Shown here one piece after another: positions 1-12,790 of a DNA stretch of 64,000 nt. The notes beneath the pieces were generated by a model. The model saw only the letters and a list, made by a program, of their open reading frames with translations. It had not been told where the DNA came from and searched no databases. Source of the DNA: Stercorarius parasiticus (lineage: Eukaryota; Chordata; Aves; Charadriiformes; Stercorariidae); NCBI GenBank assembly GCA_013396915.1, contig VWZL01006771.1:434001-498000 (forward strand), read 5' to 3'. Position numbers and translations under genes: made by a program. The stretch's first letter is position 1. Every line of letters begins with the position of its first letter.

Positions 1-2509
1 TCAGGACACTACACAGCAAAGAACTGCACATCATGTTTTATTCTTGATGGAGATGCGTTAAAGCAGCAGTCCAAACCATACCAAAAGCAAAAAGGAAGAA
101 TGGTTCTGGAGCAGTTCCCTGCTACTTCCATTTTTCTCTTCACCTGACCCAAACCAGAATCCAGCCTTTGCAAAATCACTATCTATACCAAGCTCTGGAT
201 TTCAGAGTTCCAGACCAACTCCTCCATCCAGTCCTAATTTTCATCAGGCTTAGGCGTTTCTCCAAAACCATGTACTACACAGGGACCCTGCAGTCTCGGC
301 TTTCCCTCTGTACTGTACTGCTGTAAATCGCACCCATTACCATAGTCTGACTGAAGAGAGGTTTCAACCCGCAAAGTGAATTGTCTTTTGCTTTACTTAA
401 AACCAAGCATAAAATTAACATTTGAAAATTGACTATAGCATATTTGCAGCGTTGCAAGAATGCAGCTTCTGCTTTTGCTATTGCTTTGTATCCGCGCTCT
501 TCCACAGGCCCACACTGCGTACGACCTCCCTCACATTTAGCTTTCTGGAGGAGAGGAGCCGCATCACACGGCGGGGCTGGAAGGAGCCCTATGACATCAC
601 CTGTGCTATCTTTCTTCCCCAAGGTATCAAAAGAAGTAATTTAAGGGCACTCTGATAGATCAGAGATAGCCACCCAATTTGTTTGGAGAAAGTATATGAA
701 AGCTCTCCTCTTCAGAAGACCAAAGAACCAGACTAAACCTCTCAGAGCGACAGCCTTATTTCCTGGCACTTCCTTTTCTTATTCAAACTCTAAAATACAA
801 GAAGACCTTTTTTCATGCGACTTTTTGGTCCCAGCTTTATCAGGGAATTGTGTAAAAAAGAGAGGCACTGAAATATTTCAAACTTACAGAAACTATCTGT
901 GCAAGACTGAACTTAAGCGAAGATGAAAAATCAAAAATGGGCAGTTGTGTTCTTGTTTATCCCAATCTCACCCCACCCACATGGTAGCAAAATAGGCAGC
1001 ATGCCGAAACTTTGTGGCAAGAGGCTATTGTGTGGGCTTAGAATAATTTAAGAATTGATTGTCAGCCTGTTTCTTGGCTTCCAGCTATGAAGTAATGCTC
1101 TAACTAGAGTGCGGTACGCTGAAGGACTCATTACAGACTTAAAAGCCATCTTATTTTCAAGTATGAATATTAAAAAGAAATGCTCTGAGTGACTCCAGAG
1201 TTATAATTAATACTCCAGGTTTTGGTTTGGTTTGTTGGTTTTTCAAGGTCTATTTTTAAAGACACTTTCATAACTTATTCCTGAGTTAGTTCCCAAAAAC
1301 CAAACACTGTTCCTGTTTATATCAGTGGGGAAATTCCCAGAGAAAAAACTAATCAGACCCAAGTTAATGAAAACAACACCCCCATTTAAAACAAAGCCCT
1401 AACCTTAAACAATCTTCTACCATTGCCTACTTGTGTACATCCAAGACAAAATTTTATAGCCTGCATGTTCCAACCTTAAAAAAAAAAGAAATCCTGATTA
1501 TTTATTTATGCCCTTTTTGTTTAAGAAGTTAAATCCCCAGAGCATCTCAATTTAGATCAAAAGCAAGCTACCAAACTTCACCTGGCACACCTGTGCCGTG
1601 TGATTTCTTAATTACCTGCCTAGCATTCCCAGAGCTACAAGGCAGAGATGCAGGACTCATTTAGCTCATATTCAGATCTCTGAAAGGCACCTCATGCAGC
1701 AGAGCCTTTCCAGAACGCCCGAGGTGGTAACCAGCACTTAACAATCCCGCATCTCCACAGACACTTGCCTTTCAGCAAATTGCTTTCTCACAGGTTTCAG
1801 AAGGCAGGGAGCTATCATGGGGTGAGAAATCTGGGGAAAGGGATGCATTTATTTATGAGTTTCTTGATGAAGGTTTTCCCTTGTCTAGCAGACATCAGGA
1901 GTAGCCATATGCCAGTAGACTAAGACCAAAGCCATACTGCAGTTCCACTAAGACCAAAGAGTAAGACTAAGCATGTTAACTGTGCTAGCTACGGGTTGTT
2001 ATTACTTATGCTTGCTACGCAATTGCCTACGGACCAGGGGAGATGTGGCCATCTATGTTAGATACCAGACAAGCCTTCAGTTTGCAGTCCTTGGGATGGA
2101 GAGCACCTAACCTAAAGAGACATACCCAAAGCAGGAGAATGTGGCATGACAAGGACAAGGCTGATCTGAGGGAGCATGCGTCAAGTTTTTGCTGAGACAA
2201 CTCTTCTTCTTGGCTACAGAATGCTTTGAGGCAGTGATGAGAAACCTAGCTCATGTGTTAAATGTCACTGCCATTTTGCTTAAACACTGGATGGGCCATT
2301 GACATGCCCCTTGTCTAGCTGAGGAACGTGTGCACTTGGTCGCAGATGGGCTCAAACTCAACTGTAATGTTCATTTTGTACAGGCACTGACAATTACGTA
2401 CATGCAGGAGATCAGTCATGTCTTCAACCTCCCTAACACTGAGCACTTGTAGTGGTGTGTCCTCCTGCATGCACAGTTTTATATTTTAATAGGGGATAAT
2501 ATAATTTCT
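1..2509. other. Non-coding stretch, nothing recognised
   Basis: AT-rich unique-looking sequence. Short open frames on both strands between 275 and 926 overlap each other and show no domain, no splice-bounded structure and no conserved protein texture, so I do not call them genes. I see no tandem repeat and no recognisable transposon. Confidence 0.6.
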
Positions 2510-2720
2510 CATTTACAGTGGTTTGGATAGCAATTAGGCATCGAGCATTACAGCTTCTTTGGCCATTTGTCAATAGCATAATTTTATTAATTGGCCAAAG
2601 TGCTGACTCTGTTACCCTGAATGTAATTTAAAGTGCCAAGAGCTGATGGCATCTCTGTTGGTACAGTGATAATATACACCTCTGGCAGGAAGCTAAAGGG
2701 AAGCATTAGTATTAATAGTT
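2510..2720. promoter_or_regulatory. Possible conserved non-coding element with paired NFI-like half-sites
   Basis: This block has the texture of a vertebrate non-coding regulatory element: low in simple repeats, with several homeodomain-type TAAT/ATTA cores. It holds an exact 9-bp inverted pair, CTTTGGCCA at 2557-2565 and TGGCCAAAG at 2592-2600, 26 bp apart. TTGGCC/GGCCAA resembles nuclear factor I half-sites, though the spacing is longer than in a classical NFI dimer site. Conservation is an inference, since only an alignment would show it. Confidence 0.22.
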
Positions 2721-5700
2721 TATGTGTCTCCGTAACACACAGAAGTCCCAGTACCATCAGGATTCTTTACATGTAAGAGATGAGACAGATGACTTGAACA
2801 ACACATCAGCTAAACAGATGCAATAAATGGGACAGCAGCCTTTTACTTACAGGCAGGTCATTCATTGTGACCCACCATTAATGGAGACAGAAAACATTAA
2901 ATTTTATAACAAAAATGTGTGTCTTTTATGAAAGATTTCAGGAGAAAACATTTTTAGTTATTTACTTAAAAACTCAATTTTTGGTTAAGAAACATTTTCA
3001 TTGCCAAGAAAATTGCCAAAAATTGCTAAGTCCCAGCTAGGATCAGAGACACACTGAGAAGACTCTGTGCAGGACCTGTTTCAAGCAGAAAGAAGTCTCC
3101 AGTGGCATGACCCTCCTGACATGACTACAGAAGCACATGAGCCAGTAAATTTTAATTTGTAAAGTCCCCGGTATGTGAAAATTTAAAATAATTTTGCAAG
3201 GGAGATTTCAGGGCCTCTTACAGTTAATAAAACCAAGGAGAGGTTCAGGCACAAGAAGATTTTGTTAATCAAGAAACTACTTAATGTTCTACATTTAATT
3301 TTAGAACATCAATAGACTCTTGAAGACTCAACCAACAAGACATATCATTATGCTTTGAAATCAACGTATTTTTTAGAAATTCTACAAAAAAAACGGGATA
3401 TGGAGATGTATTTTAAAAGCTGCCCTTCACAGCAATGCACTTCCCAGCTTCCTCCATGCAAAAAAAAAAAAACCAAAAACAAAAAAAAACCCCGAGTTAT
3501 CAACAAGAAATCTATCTGCTAAAAGTTAATGAGGAACATCTGTTGGTCTACTGGGAGAGACGGTAAAAAATGGGTGGGAATTTCCAGCTTTAACTATGCT
3601 GCCACTCCCACAATATTCAAGTCAACAGAAAAACCTGTCAGCAGAAGGTCAAAGTCATTAGTAGATTTTTTTTCATCTACAGAGAGATAGATCAGATACC
3701 CATAATTTCAGAGACATTATTTAGGATTTTCCAAAGTTCTCACGTTAAGCTAATTTCTCATATAGACCCTATCTTTTGGAGCTACATTTTAAAGCCTTGT
3801 AAGACCACAATGTACCCAGGACTATGAGCAAGGGCTCAGATTCACAAAGTAATTTAGTTTTAGAAGCCTCTTAAAATCAGCCAAGACAAAACAATTGGCA
3901 ATGATGTCGCATAGGTTCATGATCCCAAGCCTGTTGCAAGGCACATTAACTCAGGAAACATTCTTTCAGAGTGGGAAAAGTTATCACATTTGCCACTGGC
4001 TAAGGCCATACACATGAGCCATTATTCCTGCTTAACTGGTGCATGGTGTTTTGTTAGATTACCGTAATTTCATTGTGACTCTGAGTCCTAAGAAGTCATG
4101 ATTTAAAGCAATTAAATTTCTAGATGAATGGTAATGCAAAAAGCTTCCAGCATACAAAGGCAATCAACAGGCGGTTTAATGTGAAGTTCAGAAAGTCTGA
4201 CCTGAAAGACACTGTAAAGAAAGTGTTTTAATGAGTGAAGATGAGAAATGCTGATATGCTGTTTTTCATGATCTTAATAATTTTGAGCAATTTAAAAGCT
4301 TTTTTTATCCACAGTGTATACAAAATTTAGCTCTTCCAACCTGTAAACAAAGTTTTCATCTCAATTTTAAGTAGTATTGACCATAGTGTGATTAAGACTA
4401 AAACAGGGAAAAATCCACTACTAGCTTTACAGTTTCATTTCTTACCAAACTACTTACTCAGGAAATAAAGAGCATCAGCAGATACTATTTACAGGCATGA
4501 CAATAGATTTTCGTAGCTCTGGGATGACTGCTGAAGTTTACATCTGTAAAGACTAGTCTAGGTTTAAAAACCCTCTTGAAAATGTTTATGGGATTTGAAC
4601 AAACAACTGTAGGGATTTTTTAAGCACATACCATTCTTATTCATGAACATGTTTGCATAAATATCATCTGTCATCATTGGCTGATATCCCTGCCTATCAG
4701 TTATCATGGATATTCCACAGTTTCCTCATCCTGTATTTCTATGGATTTAAATCATTGCAAAATTGGACAAATGTGAAGGTGAATTAGGCGGAACGCATGA
4801 GAATTTCATAGACATTACTGGTAGCAACAACAATCATTGAGATTATTTGATTCTTCCCATTTTAGGCTCCCAGTGTTGCAAAACTTCGGATGACTAGGCT
4901 GAACTCTGACATGTCAGACACCTGTCTGAACTTGAAAAATCTTCTTTGGAAAACTTCAGCCAAAACAGTTCAGCTATTTCCAAGAACAAGACCACGGAAA
5001 AATACCTGCCTTGTCTACATTAAAACCCTGTGGTAACCTCCCTTTTTCATAACTTTAATGTCTGTATACTTTGGAAAAGATACTTGAATTCTGTCATTAA
5101 GATGTGGCTTGTCCCTGAAACACAACCTTTATAATTTCTGTACAAATCTACGCCAAGGAACTATTGCTGCCATTAGAAAACCATAGGTCACACATGAACC
5201 GTAGACCCTTCTGAGACCTCAGTCATTCCCTGAAGGTACATCCACAACACCATTATTTCAGGTTGGAGCTAAGGAGATCTGACACTGTGTTGCCCCTACG
5301 AGTAACTACAAATTATTTCCAGTCATTTTGGGGTACCCAAGATGCAAGAGGACAGAGTTACCCATGCTTTCAACCTCCTTGGTGGAGATTATGGAAATAG
5401 GTCTCTGAGTTGGAAATGGGGGAGGAACAGGGAGTAGATAGGGGCTGGTGAAAAAAATCAAACTGAGGAACTGCCTGGACATTTCCTGGGGGAGATGGAG
5501 AACACGGAGAGGCTAAAGCCTCTAGGGAGGGAAGCAGAGTGTGGGGAGCCAGTGAGAAGGAGACCTTGAATTATGGCTGGGAAAGACTATTGAAACTATG
5601 AAGATCGGAGGGAGTACTAAAGATTACAGAGCAAGAAGGCTGGGACTTCCATAGCAACAGAGAAATCTTAAGGAAACTGGATGTGGCAAAGACTTCATGA

Positions 5701-5990
5701 ACATTTAAATGTTTCTGTCCCAGTCTCGTTTGGACAGTAAAAGTGGTTGCATCTAGAAAAATAGGACAACATCAAACTCCCCTCCTGAACGTGGAGTGGA
5801 AAACACAGTTTTGGTGCTTTGCCCATCCCCTGCTGCCCTGAAATACCTGCAATCCACCAACAACTTGTCCAGCCTGCCTCATAGGAAACAAGCCTCTTAG
5901 TGTTTTCAGCAGGACACTGGTAACTAGTGATTATTAATGTTGCTACTCTATTAACTGAAGTAACAGAGCTTTGAGTGGCCAACACAGACT
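2721..5990. other. Non-coding stretch with an A-rich tract
   Basis: No gene is supported. An A-rich tract lies at 3460-3490. From about 5400 to 5660 the plus strand is purine-rich and could be an old unnamed repeat, but I cannot assign it. The minus-strand open frame at 5695-5985 (96 codons) has no recognisable family or splice context. Confidence 0.55.
3460..3490 (+). repeat. A-rich simple repeat
   Basis: A run of A interrupted by C, ending in CCCC. It could be the decayed tail of a retroposed copy, but no transposon body is recognisable on its 5' side. Confidence 0.7.
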
Positions 5991-8900
5991 CCAGCCCCGC
6001 TGGCTCTCCTGGGAGTCACTGTGATCCTGCATAATGAAATGCCTATTTTGGCACTCTACCTTTTTTTTTTTTTAAATATGGGAAATTACACACCTCAAAC
6101 TGTGTTAAAAGAATCTTGCAGTTGCAATCAGATGTGAGGAAGTGCCAGAATCAAATTGCCTCTCCAGCATTGATTCAATCCCTTTTTGCATAGGCATTAT
6201 CTTTAATAGCATGATCATATACTTCTCCCTCCTGCCGGGCACAAAATGGACGTCACCGATGATAGATCGGAGGATATAACAAAAGGAGACTGCTGCCCGT
6301 AGGATATGGACTTCAAAATAGTCTTATAATAGCAAAAAAAAAAAGAGGATTCGGGCACGTTAATAAGAGATGCACTGCGGCATGGCCATTCCCCAGGTAT
6401 GACCTGGACTGCAGGTATCGCATCAGGGAAGGTAATAGAAGGTGGTTACAGCTCACAGCTTCTCTCACTAAATCTGCTCCTAGGGCTTACCAGAAAAGGG
6501 AGGATGGTTTCACCATTGTCCTTGAGAACTGGTTGTATTTCTGCTGTTCAGCTCCTATGCAAAACTAGGCAAGCAATTTAAACCAGCTCTTTCTCTCACA
6601 GTTATAAATTGCACAGCTTCATTTTCTGGGTCCCTGACTAGATACTGTGGGGTCTCTGAGCTGCAGAAGTGCTGAGCACTCACAGTCAACTATCACATAA
6701 AATACGGCTCCATGCTGAGCAAAGTCAAACTCTAACTAGCGGAAACTGGGCACTCAAATTCAGCAAACATTTCTGGCCTGCCACCATGCCCTACCTGTGG
6801 AGTCAGGCTAATGCCATACCTCATCTGTTGGGCTGCTGTGAAAACAAATCCATTATTTTTTGTGAAAGCAGAGAGCCGAAAGCTGTAGGAAAGCCTAAAG
6901 AAAAATAATGATGCCGAATTCAGAACAGGAACTGGCAGGTGGGAGCAAGAGAAGACTCAAGGTTACACAATGCATAGCAAAAAGAAAACGAAATACTACT
7001 TACTCATTAAGGGAACATGGGCCAATCTGTGTACTGAAATACTGAAAGAGGGAAGGGAAGCAGCAGGGGGACCAACATGTAGATCTATAATTAAGAATTA
7101 CAGCCCATTCATTACATCCAAAGTAACCAAATTAAGATTGCAAAGGTAATCTTAATTCTGCTATTCCTTGATTTTCGTGGCTTGACTTCACAGATTAGCT
7201 AATACACTTTTGATGAAGGCTGGTGTTTGGGTTTTCATTAGTCTGTGTGTATTCCCTACAACCATAATTTAGAGAACGTAACGTTCAAAAGTCACTAAAA
7301 TTTATCATTACAATGATCAGCATGAATTGTGATACAAAACATAGAAATTCTTTGAATCTAGCCCTCAACTAGAAATTGTAGTAAAAACTTTTCCTTTATT
7401 ATTCTTCCTGTGGAGCTTCCAAGTGGAGCTTGCATTGTCACATGCGACACTTGAGGAATGGGATTTAAACCAAATAGAAATAAGCTTTTGATAAGTTAAC
7501 ATTATCTGTGCTTAGGAAGAATGTTTAAAACTCCAAAAAGAAAATTTTGATTTGATTAAGAAAATCAGTAGCTATAATAATTGGACAGAATTATAACTTC
7601 ACATCCAAACCTAAGTTTAAAAAGTTGAGTAGATTAACAGATTTATTGCTTTTCCTGTTTTCTATTTTTGCAGCAAATATCTATATTATTATGTTCCTTG
7701 CAGCTAGTTTTGGCATCTAGCTTGTTAGTACATGACTTTAACAGTAGCTCCCATTGAAAGCACTATTTTTTCAGGATTTTTTGTCACATCATTAATATCT
7801 TCATTCAAAGATCATACATCTTTGCTTCAAATAAAGCATTCAACCATACAGTAAACATCTTGTTGACCTCACTTACAAACAACCATTGACAGCTAGTAAA
7901 AGATTGAATAATTGCATAGCACCTGCCCTAACCTTCAAGAATATTTAGTTATATTTCATGTGCTATCAATTTAAACTCCTTTCCTATATGCAGAGCATTA
8001 ATGCCTGAGCCTAGCAGTAGTGGTTTTTTGCAGACCTGTTAGATGTCATCACCCTTCAGTACTCAGATTTGTTTTGGCTTTTAAGCATTGTTCTAACTCT
8101 CTTTACAAGGAAACAAAATCTGATCCTTCATAAAACTTCAGCTGTTAGGATGAAACTGCACCAGCAATAAGAGGAAATTAATAGCAAATGTTTATCCAGG
8201 CCACTGGTGAGCATGTGGTGGTTTCGCCGCCTGCAGCCAGTCCTTAAAGGGTTTCAGTTTTTATGGCTTGTGGCTGTTAAATCTTGGTTCTCCAGATAAT
8301 ATATACATATTAAGTATGTATATTCCCTTAGGCCACTTCAGTTATTATGTTATAAGGTGTACCTTAACCCTCTTTGACCGTGGCCAGACCTTTGCTGAAG
8401 AAATGGTGGTGACAGCTTAAGTTGTTACTAACTCTTCAGTTGCTTATTCCTACTTTGCTCACCACTACCACACCCTGAACAACTCCTGCAAGACAGAATG
8501 GATGGTTAGTTTGAAATGAGTGAGGGGGAGGCACCTTCCATAACTTCAGACAGTTGAAAACTGCGCATCAGGAGCACTTTAGGTTCCTCCAAAACTCTTC
8601 AAAGCAAGAGTTAGGGTTGATGAAGTCCATTCTTGATGTCTCATTCCAGCCTTGGAGGAACCTCACTTTGAGGTCCTGGATCCTTTGAGACAAATCTATC
8701 ACTAAAAAAACAAGGCACACAAAACCACCCATTACTTTTTAAACTGCAGATGTGGGTTTGTCAGCCTGAATTAGGGTTTCAACTTCTCTTAGTGAAGTCA
8801 GCACTAGTTTGGGGTTACAATGAAAACAGTTTGCTAAAAAGGAGGCATCTGTTAGAGAGTGGGATTATATCACTCTGTATATTTTAAAAGCACAAAGCTT

Positions 8901-11439
8901 AATTTAGGACCCTATTCTGAACACAGTTAATGGTAATGAGAGGCGGTGAACTCAACAGAGAAATTAAATTTTAATCAGTTTTGTGTATGATACAAACACT
9001 GTTGCCTTCATGTCTTCTTCCCAACAGGTTACTTCTTTTTAAGTAGAGTTACTTGAATCATTAGCTAACACTCCCTTCTGCCACAATTTTTCACATCCAT
9101 GAAAATGTCTAGCAACAAAGTACCTTAAAAGGATCAGCAGTAGAGCACTGACACAACCGGCAGGGTATTTGTATCCTTTGAATAAGGCAATCAAACTTTC
9201 ATCCTCCTTTATCCTCTCTTACCTCTGCTCGGCTGGCATGGTTGAAATATTAGAGCCAATCTCATCAAAACAATCTCAATGGAAAGTCAGGATCCTTTCA
9301 AAGCCCAGAAATATTACTGGAAGAACAGAAAGCTCATCTTTACAAAAATTATTAGATCTCAAGTTTGCTTCCTGCAAAAAGGTTAAAGGGCCTACATCCA
9401 ATTAATAGTATGTATCTACTTCAGTCCAAGACATAATTTAGTTGTGACTATACTTTATTGTACCCCAGTCACTTCTAGACTATAACTACTGTGGCTCTGT
9501 TTTTATTTTACCCTAAGTATGTCTTTGGTCTAAGTGTGATTATCTTCAGGTTTATTCTGGAGCTTCTTAAATAAACTCTGCAAAAGCAGTGCTTGAACTG
9601 CCACGCATATGAATCTTTGCAGGTTTTATTGTTATGTAAGACATTTATTTAGAAACGGGAACAAACTTACAATTTTTTTTTATTATTGATTTAAGAACAA
9701 ATTTGAAAGGACAGCTGCCTTAGTTAGAAAGTTTATCTCCCCTTTTTTAAATTATTTCTCTCTTTTATAGCCAACGATGTCATGGTTGTAATTAAAGCTT
9801 CCATCAGTCCTCGGCTGCTTCTACATGCAGGACAGGCTTCTCTTAGTGGGAGTTTTACCTTTAGCTTCATTAGGAGTAAGGACAGACCTGTAAAATGAGC
9901 TGGGGCATAAAACCTCACCTTGAAAAAAAAGAGAGGAGCAGATGCAGAGAAATCACAAGGCAGCCTGCTCTTTAGCACTGACAATCAACCTTCAGGACTG
10001 CAAAACACCCTCTGAATCAGTATTTCCCATTTCCGTGTCGCTCCATGCCAGCAGGGTTGAGCAGTGCAGTGGCCCACACCAGCAGCAGAGGACAACCCCT
10101 CTAAACCCTATCTGAAGGACCAAACATTGACTACTGGGACCAGGGTCCAGGGAGTTCAGCTGTTCCCGGACTTCACTCAGGTGGGAAGGAGTAAGTGGTG
10201 CTAACCTAGACCCAGAGTCGGGATAGTTTGTGTGAAGGCACTGAGAGTGTCTTGGCTTCGATTCACCTTCTCATCCAAAGGGACTTGTACAAAGGGGGTT
10301 TAGGCCCCTGAGCTTCAGCTCTCATCCTAAACAAGTCCCAGACCTTTGTCCTGAACCCTTTGTTTTCCAGACGAGCACTTGCAGGCTGCAAACCCCAGGA
10401 CTGGCTCCTGGAACATCCAGCTTCAATGGACCTTCAATTCCAGCAACGAACCCAGTGACTTTCGGCAAATCCTCAGAAAACAGTCGTGAAAGTCCAAATT
10501 CCCATCTGTTGCCACTGGCAGCCAGATTTCCAGACAGGCTATTGCTTATTCTGTGTCATCCCTGTACAGAGGGGTGGCCAGACACAGCCTTGTTCTCACC
10601 TGTAACCTTCAGAGCCAGCTTTGCAAGCTGCCAGGCCATGAGGAGAGAGGTCAGGTCATGACATTTAGATGAATGCAGAAAGCTGAGGTATTTTTCCCTT
10701 CCTACAGCACAGGGATCGTTTGTTATCTAAATTTCCCTGCCCTCCTCCCAGACCTTCATCCTGCCAGACTAGAGGAGAGGAAAAACAACGATCCCAGGAG
10801 CAAGCCTTTGTCCATGGAGATACGTTTCACTCTTCCCATACAGCTTCACAGGCCACCATGAAGTTCGATGCAATGACACAGCCCCATGGCTTGTGCATAC
10901 CAGTATTCTGGATCTTTTTATACATTCCCTGTGATGTCTCAAATAAGATAACAGGGTTTTCAAAACCTACATGCACTGAAAAAAATACAATATATACACT
11001 TCATTCCTTTGACAGTTCCTCAGCTCCAATACTAAAAGGAGAGACAGGAAAAGCAGGTGTTCATGAACTGCGGCACTGAAAATACTGTGTGGAAAGGATA
11101 CGTGTTAATCTCTAAGTAAGGTGCCATAGGGAGGAATATTTTTATAACCCAAGAAAATGTTAAAGTAAGTTTAAATTTTACCACAAAGTCCACCTTGCCT
11201 ATTTACTGTGCGAGGCTATATATCACCTCTATGTGAGCAATAAAGATAAATTGTGTTTTAACACAGGTCTATGAAAATTACAATGTGGATACAAAACAGT
11301 CCCTTCCCCTTGAAGCATTCCATTTCTTCTTATCATTTTACATATAAACTAGAAATGGGAATATTGGCAGCAATGCAGGCTTGTAAGAGACTGAGGCTAA
11401 AAAAAGTGGAGTTCTTTTCTCGCCCATGTTACAACTGTA
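5991..11439. other. Non-coding stretch with poly-T and a short AT hairpin
   Basis: No gene is supported. A 13-base T run lies at 6061-6073, and an AT-rich palindrome (9-bp arms, TATGTATAT) at 8301-8323. The open frames between 9.1 and 11.1 kb are short, overlap on opposite strands and lack domains. Confidence 0.55.
8301..8323. repeat. Short AT-rich inverted repeat
   Basis: ATATACATA at 8301-8309 pairs with TATGTATAT at 8315-8323 across a 5-base loop. It consists only of alternating A/T-type sequence with a C/G pair, so a chance origin is likely. Confidence 0.5.
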
Positions 11440-11550
11440 CTGCTTGGATGTGAGCAAATTGTTTAACAGCTCCCATTCTTCCCTGGAGATAATACGTAAA
11501 TAATTATAAATCTTATTAATACCTCTGTGAAAGTGCACTTTGATTATGCC
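11440..11550 (+). mobile_element. MIR-like SINE remnant
   Basis: The order of motifs follows the CORE/MIR family on the plus strand: a GTGAGCAAATTGTTTAAC segment (compare the family's TGGGCAAGTTACTTAAC), then a pyrimidine-rich stretch, then a GATAATA-type segment, then a CTCTGTGAAAGTGCACTTTGA end that resembles the sauropsid variant of the family. It is heavily diverged, and the tRNA-derived head is not visible. It lies inside a 129-codon minus-strand open frame (11338-11727) that I regard as spurious. Confidence 0.5.
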
Positions 11551-11761
11551 AAATGAACTATGTAAGTCCTGGGGTTTATTACTAGATTCATGTATTATGT
11601 ATACTGTGTAGTTATGGTCAAGAAAAGAGCAAGTCAAATTGCAGTTTATGGCATGGTACTTCTCAATCTCCATGGCCAGAAATGGTGGTTGACGGTGTCT
11701 TTGTGGGTTTTGAAGACCTTCTCTCATTTGAGGGAAGGGAGATGAGCCAAGTCTTTCTTCT

Positions 11762-11787
11762 AAAAAAAAAAAAAATTTTAAAAAATC
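11762..11787 (+). repeat. A-rich/AT-rich simple repeat
   Basis: A 13-base run of A followed by TTTT and a further A run. No transposon body is seen immediately 5' of it, apart from unique-looking sequence. Confidence 0.7.
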
Positions 11788-12059
11788 TGTGAAATACAGT
11801 ATAACACAGTGTTATATTTTTCCAGATTTTTTTTACTTAATTCTTGTGGGAATAGAAAAGAATGGTTATCAATTGTGCCTATTATACAAATTAAAAGGCA
11901 GTTGCCGTATGTGCCATAATTGAACCTGCAACACAGTGCCATCTGGTGCACACACAGAGAATAGGCTGCCACAGGGAAGGACGTTGGAGTTCTAAAAAAT
12001 ACATTTCATTTCTACAAAGAAGCAGTTGCATTAGGCACTTCACTCCCTTTAATGAGATA

Positions 12060-12215
12060 AATCATCCCACAATACCCCTGTCAGTTAGACAAGTATCATT
12101 ATCTCCTTTTGCAAGTAGCTATACGGAGGCAAACAGGTAATCTGAGTCACTGAGATGACAGAGGGAACCAGTGTGGAAGTTGGGATCGGATTCAGGATCC
12201 TTGATTTATAATGCC
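12060..12215 (-). mobile_element. MIR SINE, reverse orientation
   Basis: This is one of the clearest ancient SINE remnants in the window. Read on the plus strand, it follows the reverse complement of MIR in order: ATCATTATCTCCTTTTGCAA (compare TATTATCCCCATTTTACAGA), then CGGAGGCAAACAGGTAA (compare CTGAGGCACAGAGAGGTTAA), then a CTGAGTCACTGAGATGACAG-like segment, then GGGATCGGATTCAGGATC (compare GCCAGGATTCGAACCCAGG). That covers the CORE region and reaches the tRNA-like B-box. The identification rests on remembered consensus. Confidence 0.65.
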
Positions 12216-12334
12216 GCCCAGCAGACACCCAGCACGAGGGAGTGCGGGCAGGAGCATGGGCCTCGTGGTTCGGTGTGATGGCATGAGCTGGGAAAATTTG
12301 TTCACCCTGCCACAAACCCTAAGCAATACGGAGT

Positions 12335-12510
12335 GTTCAGTGAAATTAAGAGATGGCAAATTCAGAACTGGTAAGAGGGAAAGACTTTTTCACCTATTCT
12401 GCCTCTGGAACTCACTGTCAAAGGACATCCCCGACACTGAGAACTCAGTAAAATTCATTCAATTTTCAGACAGTTCTGGAGCCAGAACTTTTCAGAACAA
12501 CTGTTTTAAC
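12335..12510 (+). mobile_element. L3/CR1 LINE 3' tail remnant
   Basis: The sequence follows the characteristic 3' part of L3/CR1-type LINEs: GGCAAATTCAGAACTGGTAA, then GACTTTTTCACC, then CTCTGGAACTCACTG (compare TGTGGAACTCACTGCCACAGG), then an AAATTCATTCAATTTTCAGA-like stretch. Only the 3' end of ORF2 and what follows it is present, as is usual for 5'-truncated LINE insertions. It is old, with many substitutions. It lies about 120 bp downstream of a reverse-oriented MIR. Confidence 0.65.
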
Positions 12511-12732
12511 TGAAAAATTAGGAAAGGACTAATAATCCCATGCTTTCAAGTTAAAATGTTCTCTGATTTATAGAAAGCACAATGAGTTGAGATGCTAGAC
12601 AAAGCATCCTATACCTGTGGAGAACCATCACTGTCCTTTAAACCATCTAATTCTGGCTGGACTAGTAGAAGCAAGATCCTGAGATTTTGGGGGTACACCA
12701 ATTTTCTTGCTCTTACAAGAGAGGAGGGCAGC

Positions 12733-12782
12733 TTCCTATTCTGGCACAGATTTCCCATGTGATCTTGAGCAAGACACTTAGG
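12733..12782 (+). mobile_element. MIR SINE fragment
   Basis: Plus-strand match to the MIR central region: TTCTGGCACAG, then CATGTGATCTTGAGCAAGAC, then ACTTA (compare GCTCTGCCACTTACTAGCTGTGTGACCT and TGGGCAAGTTACTTAA, read in pieces). About 50 bp are recognisable. It is not contiguous with the reverse-oriented MIR at 12060, so it is a separate insertion. Confidence 0.6.
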
Positions 12783-12790
12783 GTGCAATT

